A stretch of 64,000 nt of DNA from the NCBI GenBank assembly GCA_015055805.1, contig SVHN01000004.1, forward strand, positions 62,001-126,000. The letters are read 5' to 3'. The notes under the pieces are model-generated. The model did no database searches. It was not told the DNA's origin and saw only the letters and a list, made by a program, of their open reading frames with translations. The DNA comes from Clostridiales bacterium (GTDB lineage Bacteria > Bacillota > Clostridia > Christensenellales > Borkfalkiaceae). The translations under genes were made by a program, and so were the position numbers. Within the stretch, counting starts at the first letter, position 1. Every line of letters begins with the position of its first letter. Positions 1 through 9,426 of the stretch are shown here, piece by piece.

Positions 1-2232
1 TACGCTTTCAATACTGTCACCGCCGTTAGCTTTTGCAACGTCAACAATATCCGCCCAAGAAACTTCTTTATCTACGGTAACTGCAAGATCCCTTTCAACC
101 GTTGGGAACTTAGAAATTTGTTTAAACTGTATCTTTCCGTCGAAATGTTTTTTGAATTTATCATACTTAATTTCTGCGACGTAAACACGTTTATCAATAT
201 CGAGTTTATCTGCAATCATAGGCAATAATTCACCAAAGAAACCAACGCATTCACCGTTTATCATAATATCTGCACTTCTTGTCGGGTGCATACACTTTTT
301 ATTAGATGTAATATATTTAACGTCAGCCGTTGGTGCAAAATTTGCTATTAAATCTTCAACAACACCTTTAACTGTAAAGAAATCTTCTTCTGCGCCAAAT
401 AAGCCAAGTGATACAACGTCACTTTCAACGGGAAGTTCTTTTAACGGCAAGGTTTTAGGATTGTAAATTTTTGCAAACTCAAAAAGTCTACCTTCGTTAT
501 TTTTGCGCTTAATGTTTGACGCAATAATTCTGCACATGGACGGCAACAACGAAGTTCTCATAACGGATAAGTCTTCGCCTAATGGGTTCATTATCTTGAT
601 GTATTTATATTCATCACTATCCTTATCGAAGCCAAACAAGTCATATTCTTTTTCAGAAACGAAAGAATAGGTTATAATTTCATTAAAGCCGTAACCTGTA
701 AGCAAAGTCTTAAAATCAGCAATTTTTTGTTGATCTTCATTAAGTCCGCCAGCAGTAATTCTTGCCGTTTTAAGCATTGTAGGCTCTATATGTTCATAAC
801 CGTATTCTCTAATAACTTCTTCCGCAATATCAGGATAATCTTCAATATCGTCCCTGTAAAGCGGTGCTGTAACGGTTATGTCGTCACCACAAATTTCCAC
901 GCCAAAGCCTAGCCTTTTAAGTACGTTCTCTATAACGGCATTTGGAACTACTATACCAAGTACGCCGTTTATTTTTGAAATCGTAGTTTTTATTACTTTA
1001 TTTTCGACTTTTTCATATAAAAGATCGTAGTTATCTTCTGCAATTTCACCTATATTTAACTGATAAATAAGGTGTAACGCTCTTTTTAAGCCAACTTCTG
1101 CTGAATTAGCATCAATACCTTTTTCATAACGAGATGATGCGTCGGTTCTTTGTCCTAAAAGCCTTGCGGTTTTTCTAACATTATCTCTTGCAAATTTAGC
1201 GCACTCAAAAATAACGTCTTTAGTGGTTTCTTTAATTTCACTATTAAGTCCACCCATTACCCCAGCAAGTGCAACGGGCTTAACACTATCGCAAATAACA
1301 AGATTGTTTTCGCTTAGCGCAAATTCCTTTTCGTCAAGTGTAACGATTTTTTCACCGTTATTAGCGCGACGAACGATTATTTGGTTACCTTCTAAATCGT
1401 TTAGGTCAAACGCATGCATAGGCTGTCCGATTTCCAACAAGACGTAGTTTGTTATATCAACGATATTGCTTATTGATCTTAAACCTGCCCTAAATAAACG
1501 TTTTTTCATCCACATCGGCGACTCGCCGATTTTTAGGTCTTTAATATAATGCGCCATATATCGTGGGCATAGATCAGTTGCTAAATCACTTACTTTTATA
1601 GTGTTTACGGTAGAAACACCTTTGGTTGCAACGTAGTCGTAAGCAGGTTCTTTTACTGGTTTATCAAGAACGGCTGCAACTTCTCTTGCAATACCCAAAA
1701 TCGACTGACAATCAGGACGATTTGCGGTAATGTTTATGTCAAATATAATGTCTTCTATTCCTAAAACTTCTTTGACTTCACTACCGAGTGGATAGTCTTC
1801 CTTTAATATTAAAATACCGTTTACGCTTGCGCCTGGATAGAAGTCGTCGTTTATGCCGAGCTCTTCACCAGAGCAAAACATTCCGTATGATGGAAGCCCC
1901 CTTAACTGTCCGTTATAAATATGCTCACCGTTAAATAAGGTTGAGCCGTCTAGCGCAACAGGAACGAGCGCGCCTTCAAAAATATTTGTAGCAGCCGTTA
2001 TAATTTGCAATTGACCGTACTTACCAGCGTCAACTTGCGCTACAGTAAGTTTATCAGCATTAGGATGCTTTTCAGTCTTTAATATTTTAGCAACGACGAT
2101 TTTATCAATGTTTTTGCCAAAATAAATTGTTTCTTCAACTTCCAACCCGCAAGAAAATAATTTTTTCTCTAACTCTTCGGGTGTAACACATATATCTACG
2201 TATTCTTTTAACCAAGAAAGTGGTGCTTTCAT
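1..2232 (-). CDS. pheT: Phenylalanine--tRNA ligase beta subunit (partial, runs off window start)
   Basis: Minus-strand reading from ATG at 2232 gives MKAPLSWLKEYVDICVTPEELEKKLFSCGLEVEE..., typical PheT N-terminus; directly downstream of pheS; RBS ggagataagt. Confidence 0.95.
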   Translation of the reverse strand, partial: MKAPLSWLKEYVDICVTPEELEKKLFSCGLEVEETIYFGKNIDKIVVAKILKTEKHPNADKLTVAQVDAGKYGQLQIITAATNIFEGALVPVALDGSTLFNGEHIYNGQLRGLPSYGMFCSGEELGINDDFYPGASVNGILILKEDYPLGSEVKEVLGIEDIIFDINITANRPDCQSILGIAREVAAVLDKPVKEPAYDYVATKGVSTVNTIKVSDLATDLCPRYMAHYIKDLKIGESPMWMKKRLFRAGLRSISNIVDITNYVLLEIGQPMHAFDLNDLEGNQIIVRRANNGEKIVTLDEKEFALSENNLVICDSVKPVALAGVMGGLNSEIKETTKDVIFECAKFARDNVRKTARLLGQRTDASSRYEKGIDANSAEVGLKRALHLIYQLNIGEIAEDNYDLLYEKVENKVIKTTISKINGVLGIVVPNAVIENVLKRLGFGVEICGDDITVTAPLYRDDIEDYPDIAEEVIREYGYEHIEPTMLKTARITAGGLNEDQQKIADFKTLLTGYGFNEIITYSFVSEKEYDLFGFDKDSDEYKYIKIMNPLGEDLSVMRTSLLPSMCRIIASNIKRKNNEGRLFEFAKIYNPKTLPLKELPVESDVVSLGLFGAEEDFFTVKGVVEDLIANFAPTADVKYITSNKKCMHPTRSADIMINGECVGFFGELLPMIADKLDIDKRVYVAEIKYDKFKKHFDGKIQFKQISKFPTVERDLAVTVDKEVSWADIVDVAKANGGDSIESV

Positions 2233-2234
2233 AC

Positions 2235-3260
2235 TTATCTCCTATCAAATTGTTTTAAGAATTTAACGTTATTTTCAAACAACGTTCTAATATCGGTAAT
2301 TCCGTACTTGATCATCGTAACTCTTTCAATTCCTAGTCCAAATGCAAGACCAGAATATTCGTTAGAATCTATTCCGCAGTTTTCAAGCACCTTTTTATTC
2401 ACTATTCCTGCGCCCAAAATTTCAATCCAGCCCGTTCCTTTACATAAGCTACAACCTTTGCCGTGGCATTTTGAACAAGTAACGTCTACCTCAACGCTAG
2501 GCTCTGTAAATGGGAAATACGACGGACGAAGACGCGTTTTTGTTTGCTTGTCGAACACAAGTTTAACAAACTCATCTAAAAGTCCTTGTAAGTCGCATAA
2601 AGAAATACCTTTGTCCACAACTAGTCCTTCGCATTGATGGAACATCGGTGAGTGCGATGCGTCGTCGTCTGAACGGTATACTCTACCAGGGCTTAAAATT
2701 TTAATAGGCGGTTTTTTCTTTTCCATTACTCTAATTTGCCCCGTAGACGTCTGCGATCTTAAAACTATATCTTCATCAATATAAAACGTATCCTGCATAT
2801 CTCTTGCCGGATGATCTTTGGGGATATTAAGAGCTTGGAAACAATAGTAGTCGGTTTCAATTTCTGGACCTTCAAAGATTTCAAAACCCATTCCAGAAAA
2901 GGCGTTTATAACCTGATTTTTAACGATATTAATTGGGTGAAGATTACCCGTTTTAATCTTTTTACCAGGAAGAGTTACGTCGATTGCCTCGCTCTTAAAC
3001 TTTTCCATTAATTCTTTTTCTTTAAGGTCTTTTTCGACCTTATCAAAAATTTCAGAAACTTCTACTTTTAGGTCATTGACCATTTTACCAAATTCCGAAC
3101 GTTTTTCTGGCGAAACGTCTTTCATTCCCCTAAGAAGTGACGTGATTTCCCCACTTTTACCAAGGTATTTTACTTTTAGTTCGTTAAGTTCTTTTGTTGT
3201 ACAAACATTTTCAACGTCGATTTTTGCGTTGCCGATAATACTTTTAAATTTTTCCTGCAT
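2235..3260 (-). CDS. pheS: Phenylalanine--tRNA ligase alpha subunit; start is MQEKFKSII at 3260, not the ORF-track start at 3335
   Basis: Class II aaRS motifs (GMGFEIFEGPEIETDYYCF, FGLGIERVTMIKYG); RBS ggaggataac before ATG at 3260; the N-terminal extension in the ORF track is T-box terminator sequence. Confidence 0.96.
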   Translation of the reverse strand: MQEKFKSIIGNAKIDVENVCTTKELNELKVKYLGKSGEITSLLRGMKDVSPEKRSEFGKMVNDLKVEVSEIFDKVEKDLKEKELMEKFKSEAIDVTLPGKKIKTGNLHPINIVKNQVINAFSGMGFEIFEGPEIETDYYCFQALNIPKDHPARDMQDTFYIDEDIVLRSQTSTGQIRVMEKKKPPIKILSPGRVYRSDDDASHSPMFHQCEGLVVDKGISLCDLQGLLDEFVKLVFDKQTKTRLRPSYFPFTEPSVEVDVTCSKCHGKGCSLCKGTGWIEILGAGIVNKKVLENCGIDSNEYSGLAFGLGIERVTMIKYGITDIRTLFENNVKFLKQFDRR

Positions 3261-3274
3261 GTTATCCTCCATAA

Positions 3275-3500
3275 AAAATAAAAGACACCCTAAGCCATAG
3301 GGCGTCCTAAACGCGTTACCACCTAATTCGTCCAAAAATTTCGAACCTCGTAAATTCTTTAACGGGAATTAACCGATGCGCCCTACTATAATTTCAAGCG
3401 CACAACTCCAAAGTGAAACGGACAATTTATTCGACAAAAAACCTTTCAGCCACGGGTTTTTCTCTCTAAGCCGAACGACCAAACAATCCTATCTTTATCA
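3275..3500 (-). promoter_or_regulatory. T-box riboswitch leader of pheST
   Basis: Minus strand contains T-box core AGGTGGTAACGCG, then terminator ggacgccctatggcttagggtgtctttt; stem I with agagag...; candidate Phe specifier TTC at 3417-3415 (cgtTTCact). Confidence 0.88.
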
Positions 3501-3563
3501 TCGTTTTTAATAATTATAATGATTTTTTTTAGGATTGTCAAGAAAATACAACTTTATTTAATA

Positions 3564-4232
3564 TTATCTAGCGAAAAGGTTACCGTTTAAATAAGTTTCA
3601 GGAACTTTTCCAACTAATACACTTTCAGATATTAAAATTTTAGTTTGAAACGTTTCTTTCTTATTGCACAGAGGCAGATTAATATTTGCGTTAACAACTA
3701 CTTCAACGTAAATTGAATGTAAAGTTTGATTAACCCCTACGGACTTAAAATCAGATATAAATCCACAGGAAACGTCACTAACGTATATTGTTTTAAGGTT
3801 AATTTCTTTTCCATATCCAGATAGTATACTTATCCCCGTAAAAGCAAGTAACGGAATAGGTACACCTTTATCCATTTTATCTTTGAGTTTGATTGACGTG
3901 CTATTCGTTATTTCTCTACTTATAATGTTAATTTTATGTACGTTTGCAGTCATTAAAGCAATGTCGCCGTTAGAATCTTTTTCTATATTTACCAAATCCG
4001 AATATTTAGTTGATTCACTTAGCGAATCCAATACTGCCAAATTAACCGATTCGGTACAATATGAATGTGCATAATCAGCACAAATTCTTAAAATATTATC
4101 AACAACTACGAATTTATAGTATGCAATACTTAAAACAATTAAAATAATTACAAATAACCACGCAAAAAAACGCCTACCAACTTTAGGTCTGCGTTTTTTA
4201 TACCAAATATTTTCGCTAGAACATTCTATCAT
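3564..4232 (-). CDS. yunB: Sporulation protein YunB-like
   Basis: 222 aa, N-terminal TM, YunB-like body (GVPIPLLAFTGISILSGYGKEI, LHSIYVEVVVNANINLPLC). Confidence 0.75.
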   Translation of the reverse strand: MIECSSENIWYKKRRPKVGRRFFAWLFVIILIVLSIAYYKFVVVDNILRICADYAHSYCTESVNLAVLDSLSESTKYSDLVNIEKDSNGDIALMTANVHKINIISREITNSTSIKLKDKMDKGVPIPLLAFTGISILSGYGKEINLKTIYVSDVSCGFISDFKSVGVNQTLHSIYVEVVVNANINLPLCNKKETFQTKILISESVLVGKVPETYLNGNLFAR

Positions 4233-4251
4233 AGTATAAGTTTATTAAAAA

Positions 4252-4632
4252 CTAATTTCTTTTAGACTTAGATTTGAAAATTAAAGCAAATATATAACCA
4301 AAAACAATTGCCGCAGTAATTCCCATTGCAGCAGCAGACGTACCACCAACAATTGCATTAAAAAGGCTTATTTTAGCACCCTTTATAGCGCCATCAGCAA
4401 GTAGGTATCCAAACCCACAAATAGGCACGGTTGCGCCCGCCCCTGCAAAATCAACTAAATATTGATAAAGTCCAACCGCTCTTAATATAACGCCGGCAAG
4501 CAAAAAATAAACCAATATTTTTCCAGCTGTAACCTTGGTATAATTGATTAAAAGTTGAGCAAGAGCACAGATTAATCCGCCAACTGCAAAAACTTTTATA
4601 TACATAAATATAATATCTAAAACCATATTCAA
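4252..4632 (-). CDS. spoVAE: Stage V sporulation protein AE (SpoVAEb)
   Basis: Family-typical small membrane protein; adjacent to spoVAD/spoVAC. Confidence 0.88.
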   Translation of the reverse strand: MNMVLDIIFMYIKVFAVGGLICALAQLLINYTKVTAGKILVYFLLAGVILRAVGLYQYLVDFAGAGATVPICGFGYLLADGAIKGAKISLFNAIVGGTSAAAMGITAAIVFGYIFALIFKSKSKRN

Positions 4633-5618
4633 CTCTCCACAACTACCGCATGTGCTATTCCTGGTATACTCTCACCCTGTTGTGCTGAAACAGACGACAA
4701 CAATGCCCCCGTTGCCATTAGTATAATACGTTTATATTCCTTATTCTTTAATTTACTATATAAGTATGAATTAAATACTACTGAACTACAACCAGCACCG
4801 CTTCCGCCCTGATATTCGTCTTCACATATACTATATATAAGCTCACCACAATCGACGTGTTGTTTTTCAATATCATAGCCTTTTTCCCAAACCAAATCTT
4901 TTAGTATTCTAGATCCAAGCGTTCCTAAATCACCTGTAACAATCAAATCGTATTCGTCAGGATTACTATTAATTTCCTTAAAATGGTTGAGCAGTGTATC
5001 AGCCGCACCAGCAGCCATAGCCGCGCCCATATTATTTGTGTCTGTAACACCGTAATCTATAACCCTACCAACGGTTGCGCAAACGATTTTAGGCCCATCA
5101 CCACTTTTAGAAATAACTGATGAGCCAGCACCAGTAACCGTCCATTGAGATTGCGGCGGCCTAGTGCAGCCAAGTTCTAAAGGATATCTATATTGCCTTT
5201 CTGCCGAAGAAAAATGGCTACTTGTTGCGCAAACAACGTTGTTCATATAACCACCGTCTACCATAGCTGCGCCTATCGTCAAAGCTTCTGTAAACGTAGC
5301 GCAAGCATTATATACGCCTAAATACCCGATATTAAAATTTCTAGCCGCAAAAGTTGATGCTATAATTTGGTTTAAAAGATCACCACATATTAACGCGTCA
5401 ACGTCTTTCTCTTCTTTGCCTGCGTTTATTATACTGTTTTTAATCGCGGTAAATAACATTCTACTTTCAGCCTTTTCAAAAGTTTTTTCGCCATACATGT
5501 CGTCGTCTAGTTTAGTTTCAATATATTCGTTTATGCTACCCGACGATTCTTTTGGCCCAGCAACGCTTGAAACACCAATAATCGTTGGTTTATTCTTAAA
5601 AAACATCGTTCTTTTCAT
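4629..5618 (-). CDS. spoVAD: Stage V sporulation protein AD
   Basis: Thiolase-like SpoVAD sequence (IGYLGVYNACATFTEALTIGAAMVDGG). Confidence 0.93.
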   Translation of the reverse strand: MKRTMFFKNKPTIIGVSSVAGPKESSGSINEYIETKLDDDMYGEKTFEKAESRMLFTAIKNSIINAGKEEKDVDALICGDLLNQIIASTFAARNFNIGYLGVYNACATFTEALTIGAAMVDGGYMNNVVCATSSHFSSAERQYRYPLELGCTRPPQSQWTVTGAGSSVISKSGDGPKIVCATVGRVIDYGVTDTNNMGAAMAAGAADTLLNHFKEINSNPDEYDLIVTGDLGTLGSRILKDLVWEKGYDIEKQHVDCGELIYSICEDEYQGGSGAGCSSVVFNSYLYSKLKNKEYKRIILMATGALLSSVSAQQGESIPGIAHAVVVES

Positions 5619-6079
5619 TAAAAAATCCTAAATCCTATAAAATATATAAGTCCAACTAAAACGCTGCTTGCAATGCCGAACACGATAATTGGTCCTGCAA
5701 CGACGAACATTTTTGCAGCAGTACCGTAAATATACCCTTCGGTCTTAAATTCCATTGCTGGGGAAACGACCGAGTTCGCAAAACCAGTAATCGGTACGAT
5801 TGAGCCACCACCAGCGTATTTACCTATCCTATCGTAAACGCCCAGTCCTGTTAAAAGCGCGCCTAAAAATATCATTATCATTGATACGTATGAAGATAAT
5901 TCGTCACCAGTAAGCCCAACGCCGTATTCAAGTAAATATCTAAACGACTGACCTATTGAACATATAACACCGCCAACCCAAAACGCATGAAATAGCGATC
6001 TTTTTTGTTTGGTTTTTGGAGAGATTGATTTAACGTATTCAAGGTAATTATTATTTAAACAATCATTAGACGTTTTCAT
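5618..6079 (-). CDS. spoVAC: Stage V sporulation protein AC (start MKTSND at 6079)
   Basis: SpoVAC-like membrane protein; RBS aaggagc upstream of ATG at 6079. Confidence 0.88.
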   Translation of the reverse strand: MKTSNDCLNNNYLEYVKSISPKTKQKRSLFHAFWVGGVICSIGQSFRYLLEYGVGLTGDELSSYVSMIMIFLGALLTGLGVYDRIGKYAGGGSIVPITGFANSVVSPAMEFKTEGYIYGTAAKMFVVAGPIIVFGIASSVLVGLIYFIGFRIF

Positions 6080-6222
6080 TTTTTTGCTCCTTTTTATCAA
6101 AACCACGCGAAAACACTTCTCTTTCGTCAGAATTTTGAAGTAATTCTCTATCTTTTCCTCTTCTCATATTAGTAATATGGGTAATAAGCATCAAAATATT
6201 CAATCAAAAAAATAAAATACGG

Positions 6223-6939
6223 TCAAAATTTCAACCGTATTTTATCAATAATTTTGTTTTCAAGTCTTGATACTTGAACCTGTGAAACCCCCAAACTTTC
6301 TGCAATCTCGCTTTGGGTTTTATCTCTAAAATATCTTAGTATTATTATCTTTTTTTCTCTTTCGTTAAGCGACTCTATTATATTAGATAAATGTATTTTA
6401 TCAAGAGTACTTTCTTCATTATCTGAATATGGTATTTTATCAATAAGTTCCTGACCGTCGTCTTCGTCGTCAAACTTATCAAAAATTGATAATGGCATTT
6501 TCGTGCTATCTATAGCAACAACGACTTCTTCTTGAGTAATATTAAATTCTTCCGCAATAAACTCTATTGTTGGTGCTGCGTTGTGTTCAGTTTGGTAGGC
6601 ATCTATAAATCGGTTTATTTTGTTTGCTAAAACTTTTAACGATCTTGAAACCTTTATAGCACCGTTATCACGCATATACCTTTTAATTTCACCTATTATC
6701 ATCGGTACTGAATATGTTGAAAATTTAACACCAAATGACTCGTCAAAGTTATTTATTGCCTTAATAAAGCCTATACTTGCGATCTGATACAAGTCGTCGT
6801 ATTCTATACCCTTATTCTTAAATCGTCTAATAATGCTTTTTATAAGCGGAGAATTCGTCGTGAAAATTAATTCTTTGGCGTTATCGTCTCCGTTTTGCGC
6901 TTTTCTTATGTAATCAAGCAATTCTTCTTGATTCAGCAT
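6223..6939 (-). CDS. sigF: RNA polymerase sporulation sigma factor SigF
   Basis: Sigma-70 region 2 and region 4; directly follows spoIIAA-spoIIAB. Confidence 0.93.
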   Translation of the reverse strand: MLNQEELLDYIRKAQNGDDNAKELIFTTNSPLIKSIIRRFKNKGIEYDDLYQIASIGFIKAINNFDESFGVKFSTYSVPMIIGEIKRYMRDNGAIKVSRSLKVLANKINRFIDAYQTEHNAAPTIEFIAEEFNITQEEVVVAIDSTKMPLSIFDKFDDEDDGQELIDKIPYSDNEESTLDKIHLSNIIESLNEREKKIIILRYFRDKTQSEIAESLGVSQVQVSRLENKIIDKIRLKF

Positions 6940-6944
6940 AACGT

Positions 6945-7376
6945 CTACTCGTCGGCTCTAAATTTTTTTAACATATAAACTTTAGTGCCTTCACCCTTTT
7001 TTGATTCAACCCTAACTTCGTCCATAAAACTTTTCATAATAGTAAAACCCATTCCCGATCTTTCATCATCAGGTTTTGTGGTAAAAAAGGGTTCTAACGC
7101 ATCGTCAATATTTTCGATTCCGACTCCATCGTCAAATACGTTTATATGTAAAACGTCTCCGTCAATCTCTGACTCTAGCACTATTGTTCCGACACTAGAC
7201 GGATACCCATGGACTATTGCATTAGTAACGGCTTCACTTACCGCCGTTTTAATATCGGCTATTTCAGAAATGCTGGGATTAAGCCCAAGTGCAAAACAAG
7301 CAATTACGCTTCTAGCAAACGCTTCGTTTTTTGAATGCGATAAAAATTCAAGTTTCATTTTATTATTGTTTTCCAT
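6945..7376 (-). CDS. spoIIAB: Anti-sigma F factor (serine kinase)
   Basis: HATPase motifs (AVSEAVTNAIVHGYP, DDGVGIENI). Confidence 0.93.
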   Translation of the reverse strand: MENNNKMKLEFLSHSKNEAFARSVIACFALGLNPSISEIADIKTAVSEAVTNAIVHGYPSSVGTIVLESEIDGDVLHINVFDDGVGIENIDDALEPFFTTKPDDERSGMGFTIMKSFMDEVRVESKKGEGTKVYMLKKFRADE

Positions 7377-7388
7377 AATATTCTCCAG

Positions 7389-7697
7389 TTAAGATTTAGG
7401 CATAATTTTATATAGTCCTGCAAGTTCTAAAACTTTTTCTGTAGCAACTGTTGCGCCAGTTATGTAAGACGGTATATTGAATTGTTTTAACTTTTTGTAT
7501 CGACCTATCAAAAGTCCTATCCCTGTACTGTCCATAAATGAAACACCCGACAAATCGAAAATTACCTTATTAGATGTAAGATTATCAAATAGTAGTTTAT
7601 CAAGAATATTTCTAGCACCTTGCGCAGAATACTCGTCAAGTTCACCATAAACGTAAACGGTTAAAGACGAATTGTTATTTTTATATTTAATTTCCAT
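7389..7697 (-). CDS. spoIIAA: Anti-anti-sigma factor SpoIIAA (STAS domain)
   Basis: STAS motif VIFDLSGVSFMDSTGIGLLIGRY; first gene of spoIIA operon. Confidence 0.93.
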   Translation of the reverse strand: MEIKYKNNNSSLTVYVYGELDEYSAQGARNILDKLLFDNLTSNKVIFDLSGVSFMDSTGIGLLIGRYKKLKQFNIPSYITGATVATEKVLELAGLYKIMPKS

Positions 7698-7849
7698 ACG
7701 TCACCTCTTGCTAACAATAAAATGCTATCATTTAGACAAAATAAAATTTTGTTAATTAAGATAATTTAGAGTATTTTTTTGTCAAAAAACACTAAAAAAT
7801 AAAAATTAAAAAAACATTAAAAAAATTTTGAAAAACCACTTAATTTTTG

Positions 7850-7878
7850 TTGACTTTTTTTTAGATTTATTATAGTAT
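7850..7878 (+). promoter_or_regulatory. Sigma-A-type promoter of tRNA operon
   Basis: TTGACT-N17-TAGTAT about 20 nt upstream of the first tRNA. Confidence 0.7.
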
Positions 7879-7898
7879 ATTAAGGCGTCGTGAGTGAG

Positions 7899-7974
7899 CG
7901 GGGTGTAGCGCAGTTGGTAGCGCACGTGGTTTGGGACCATGGGGTCGGGAGTTCGAGTCTCTTCACCCCGACCA
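7899..7974 (+). tRNA. tRNA-Pro (TGG)
   Basis: Cloverleaf CGGGGTG...CACCCCGACCA, anticodon TGG, encoded CCA. Confidence 0.96.
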
Positions 7975-8015
7975 TCATTGCAAAACACCAATAGTGGATT
8001 GTTCTGACGTATTGA

Positions 8016-8092
8016 GGGCCTTTAGCTCAGTTGGTTAGAGCGGTCGGCTCATAACCGATTGGTCCGCGGTTCGAGTCCGTGAAGGCCCACCA
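8016..8092 (+). tRNA. tRNA-Met (CAT)
   Basis: GGGCCTT...AAGGCCCACCA, anticodon CAT; elongator-type sequence, though CAT tRNAs need a caller to separate Met from Ile2. Confidence 0.93.
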
Positions 8093-8110
8093 TAAAAATT
8101 TAATCAATTT

Positions 8111-8187
8111 GGCCCGGTAGTACAGATGGTTAGTACGCCAGCCTGTCACGCTGGAGGTCGAGGGTTCGAGCCCCTTCCGGGTCGCCA
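8111..8187 (+). tRNA. tRNA-Asp (GTC)
   Basis: GGCCCGG...CCGGGTCGCCA, anticodon GTC. Confidence 0.96.
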
Positions 8188-8237
8188 AAAGAAAATGCTT
8201 GTAAATTTACAAGCATTTTCAAAAAAAGAACTTGTAT

Positions 8238-8313
8238 GCCTCGGTAGCTCAGTAGGTAGAGCAAGGGACTGAAAATCCCTGTGTCGGTGGTTCGATTCCG
8301 CCCCGAGGCACCA
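8238..8313 (+). tRNA. tRNA-Phe (GAA)
   Basis: GCCTCGG...CCGAGGCACCA, anticodon GAA. Confidence 0.96.
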
Positions 8314-8332
8314 AGTTAATTTTTAACACTTT

Positions 8333-8408
8333 GCTGGTGTAGCTCAACTGGCAGAGCAGCTGATTTGTAATCAGCAGGTTGCGGGTTCGATTCCAGTCAC
8401 CAGCTCCA
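8333..8408 (+). tRNA. tRNA-Thr (TGT)
   Basis: GCTGGTG...CACCAGCTCCA, anticodon TGT. Confidence 0.96.
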
Positions 8409-8424
8409 AAACTTAATATATTAT

Positions 8425-8509
8425 GGGAAGGTTCCAGAGCGGCCAAATGGAACAGACTGTAAATCTGTCGTCAGTGACTTCGGTGGTTCGAATCCACCTC
8501 TTCCCACCA
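8425..8509 (+). tRNA. tRNA-Tyr (GTA), long variable arm
   Basis: GGGAAGG...TCTTCCCACCA, anticodon GTA, class II variable arm. Confidence 0.96.
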
Positions 8510-8541
8510 AATCGTTAGCAATTCGCTAGCGATTTTTTGTT
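8509..8541 (+). terminator. Intrinsic terminator of tRNA operon
   Basis: AATCGTTAGC-aattc-GCTAGCGATT then T-rich tract. Confidence 0.85.
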
Positions 8542-8837
8542 TTTATTTTTTCGCATCATTAGTAATATATTTGATTTTTTTGAAAGTTATACATATTGAT
8601 ACGTTAATTTCATTTCTTAAATTTTATATTTATGCAGATATGTTTTTTCTAAATAAAATATTTGTTTTCTTTTTTATTACCTATTACCTATTTTTGTTAA
8701 TTTTTCACACTACTATATTTTTATGAAAAATTGGTTTTGAATAAAAATCTTGCATATTTTTATAAAATATTCATAAAAATCCTTTTTTGCTCGCATTTTG
8801 CTCGCAAACTGCTAGCAAACAGTAATAATTTCCTTAT

Positions 8838-9293
8838 TTATTTGGCTAGTTGTTTTGCAATAATTTCTGCCGTTTTTAAGTGTTTTACGTTTTCGAAGTG
8901 AGCATAAATTTTTTGTGTAACTAGCACATTTGAATGCCCAAGCCATTCCGAAATATCCGCTAGTTCTACCCCCTCTCTTCTTTGCAGTGCAGCACAACTA
9001 TGTCTTAAATCGTGAAACCTTATATGTGGCATCCCTATCTTTTTTAACACAAAATTAAATTTACCTGTAATATAGTCTGGTCTAATTAAATTGCCATTTG
9101 GTAGTACACAAATATAATCTTCAAAATCAAAATTATATGAATTACCAAAAAATTTCTTGTTCTCTTCAATTTCATTTTTAAGTAAATTTAATTTATCTTC
9201 AACACGCTTGAATAAAGGTAATGTTCTTATACTACTTCTAGTTTTGGCTCTATCTCTTTTCACTATTTGATATTTTCCATCTACCGTACTCAT
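8838..9293 (-). pseudogene. Truncated tyrosine recombinase/integrase (C-terminal catalytic half only)
   Basis: Catalytic HDLRHSCA and LGHSNVLVTQKIYAHFE retained; N-terminal arm/core-binding domains absent; 5' end abuts an oxidoreductase fragment. Confidence 0.88.
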
Positions 9294-9408
9294 AACAAAC
9301 GTTAGAATTGTTTAATATATTGCCGAGTAGCCCTATCGAGCCGTCAGTCATTCCGAACGCTGCTCCACGTTGACCTAAACCGATTATTCCGATTTTTAAC
9401 TTATTCAT
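9250..9408 (-). pseudogene. N-terminal remnant of a Gfo/Idh/MocA-type oxidoreductase fused to the integrase remnant
   Basis: Reads MNKLKIGIIGLGQRGAAFGMTDGSIGLLGNILNNSNV then out-of-frame integrase sequence and a stop. Confidence 0.75.
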
Positions 9409-9426
9409 TTTAAATCTCCTACAAAC

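Noticed and set aside
7806-7991. Minus-strand ORF MVFCNDGRGEETRTPDPMVPNHVRYQLRYTPL...
   Set aside because: Antisense to tRNA-Pro; familiar spurious translation of tRNA genes
8249-8446. Minus-strand ORF MAALEPSHNILSFGAGDWNRTRNLLITNQLLCQLSYTS...
   Set aside because: Antisense to tRNA-Phe/Thr; spurious
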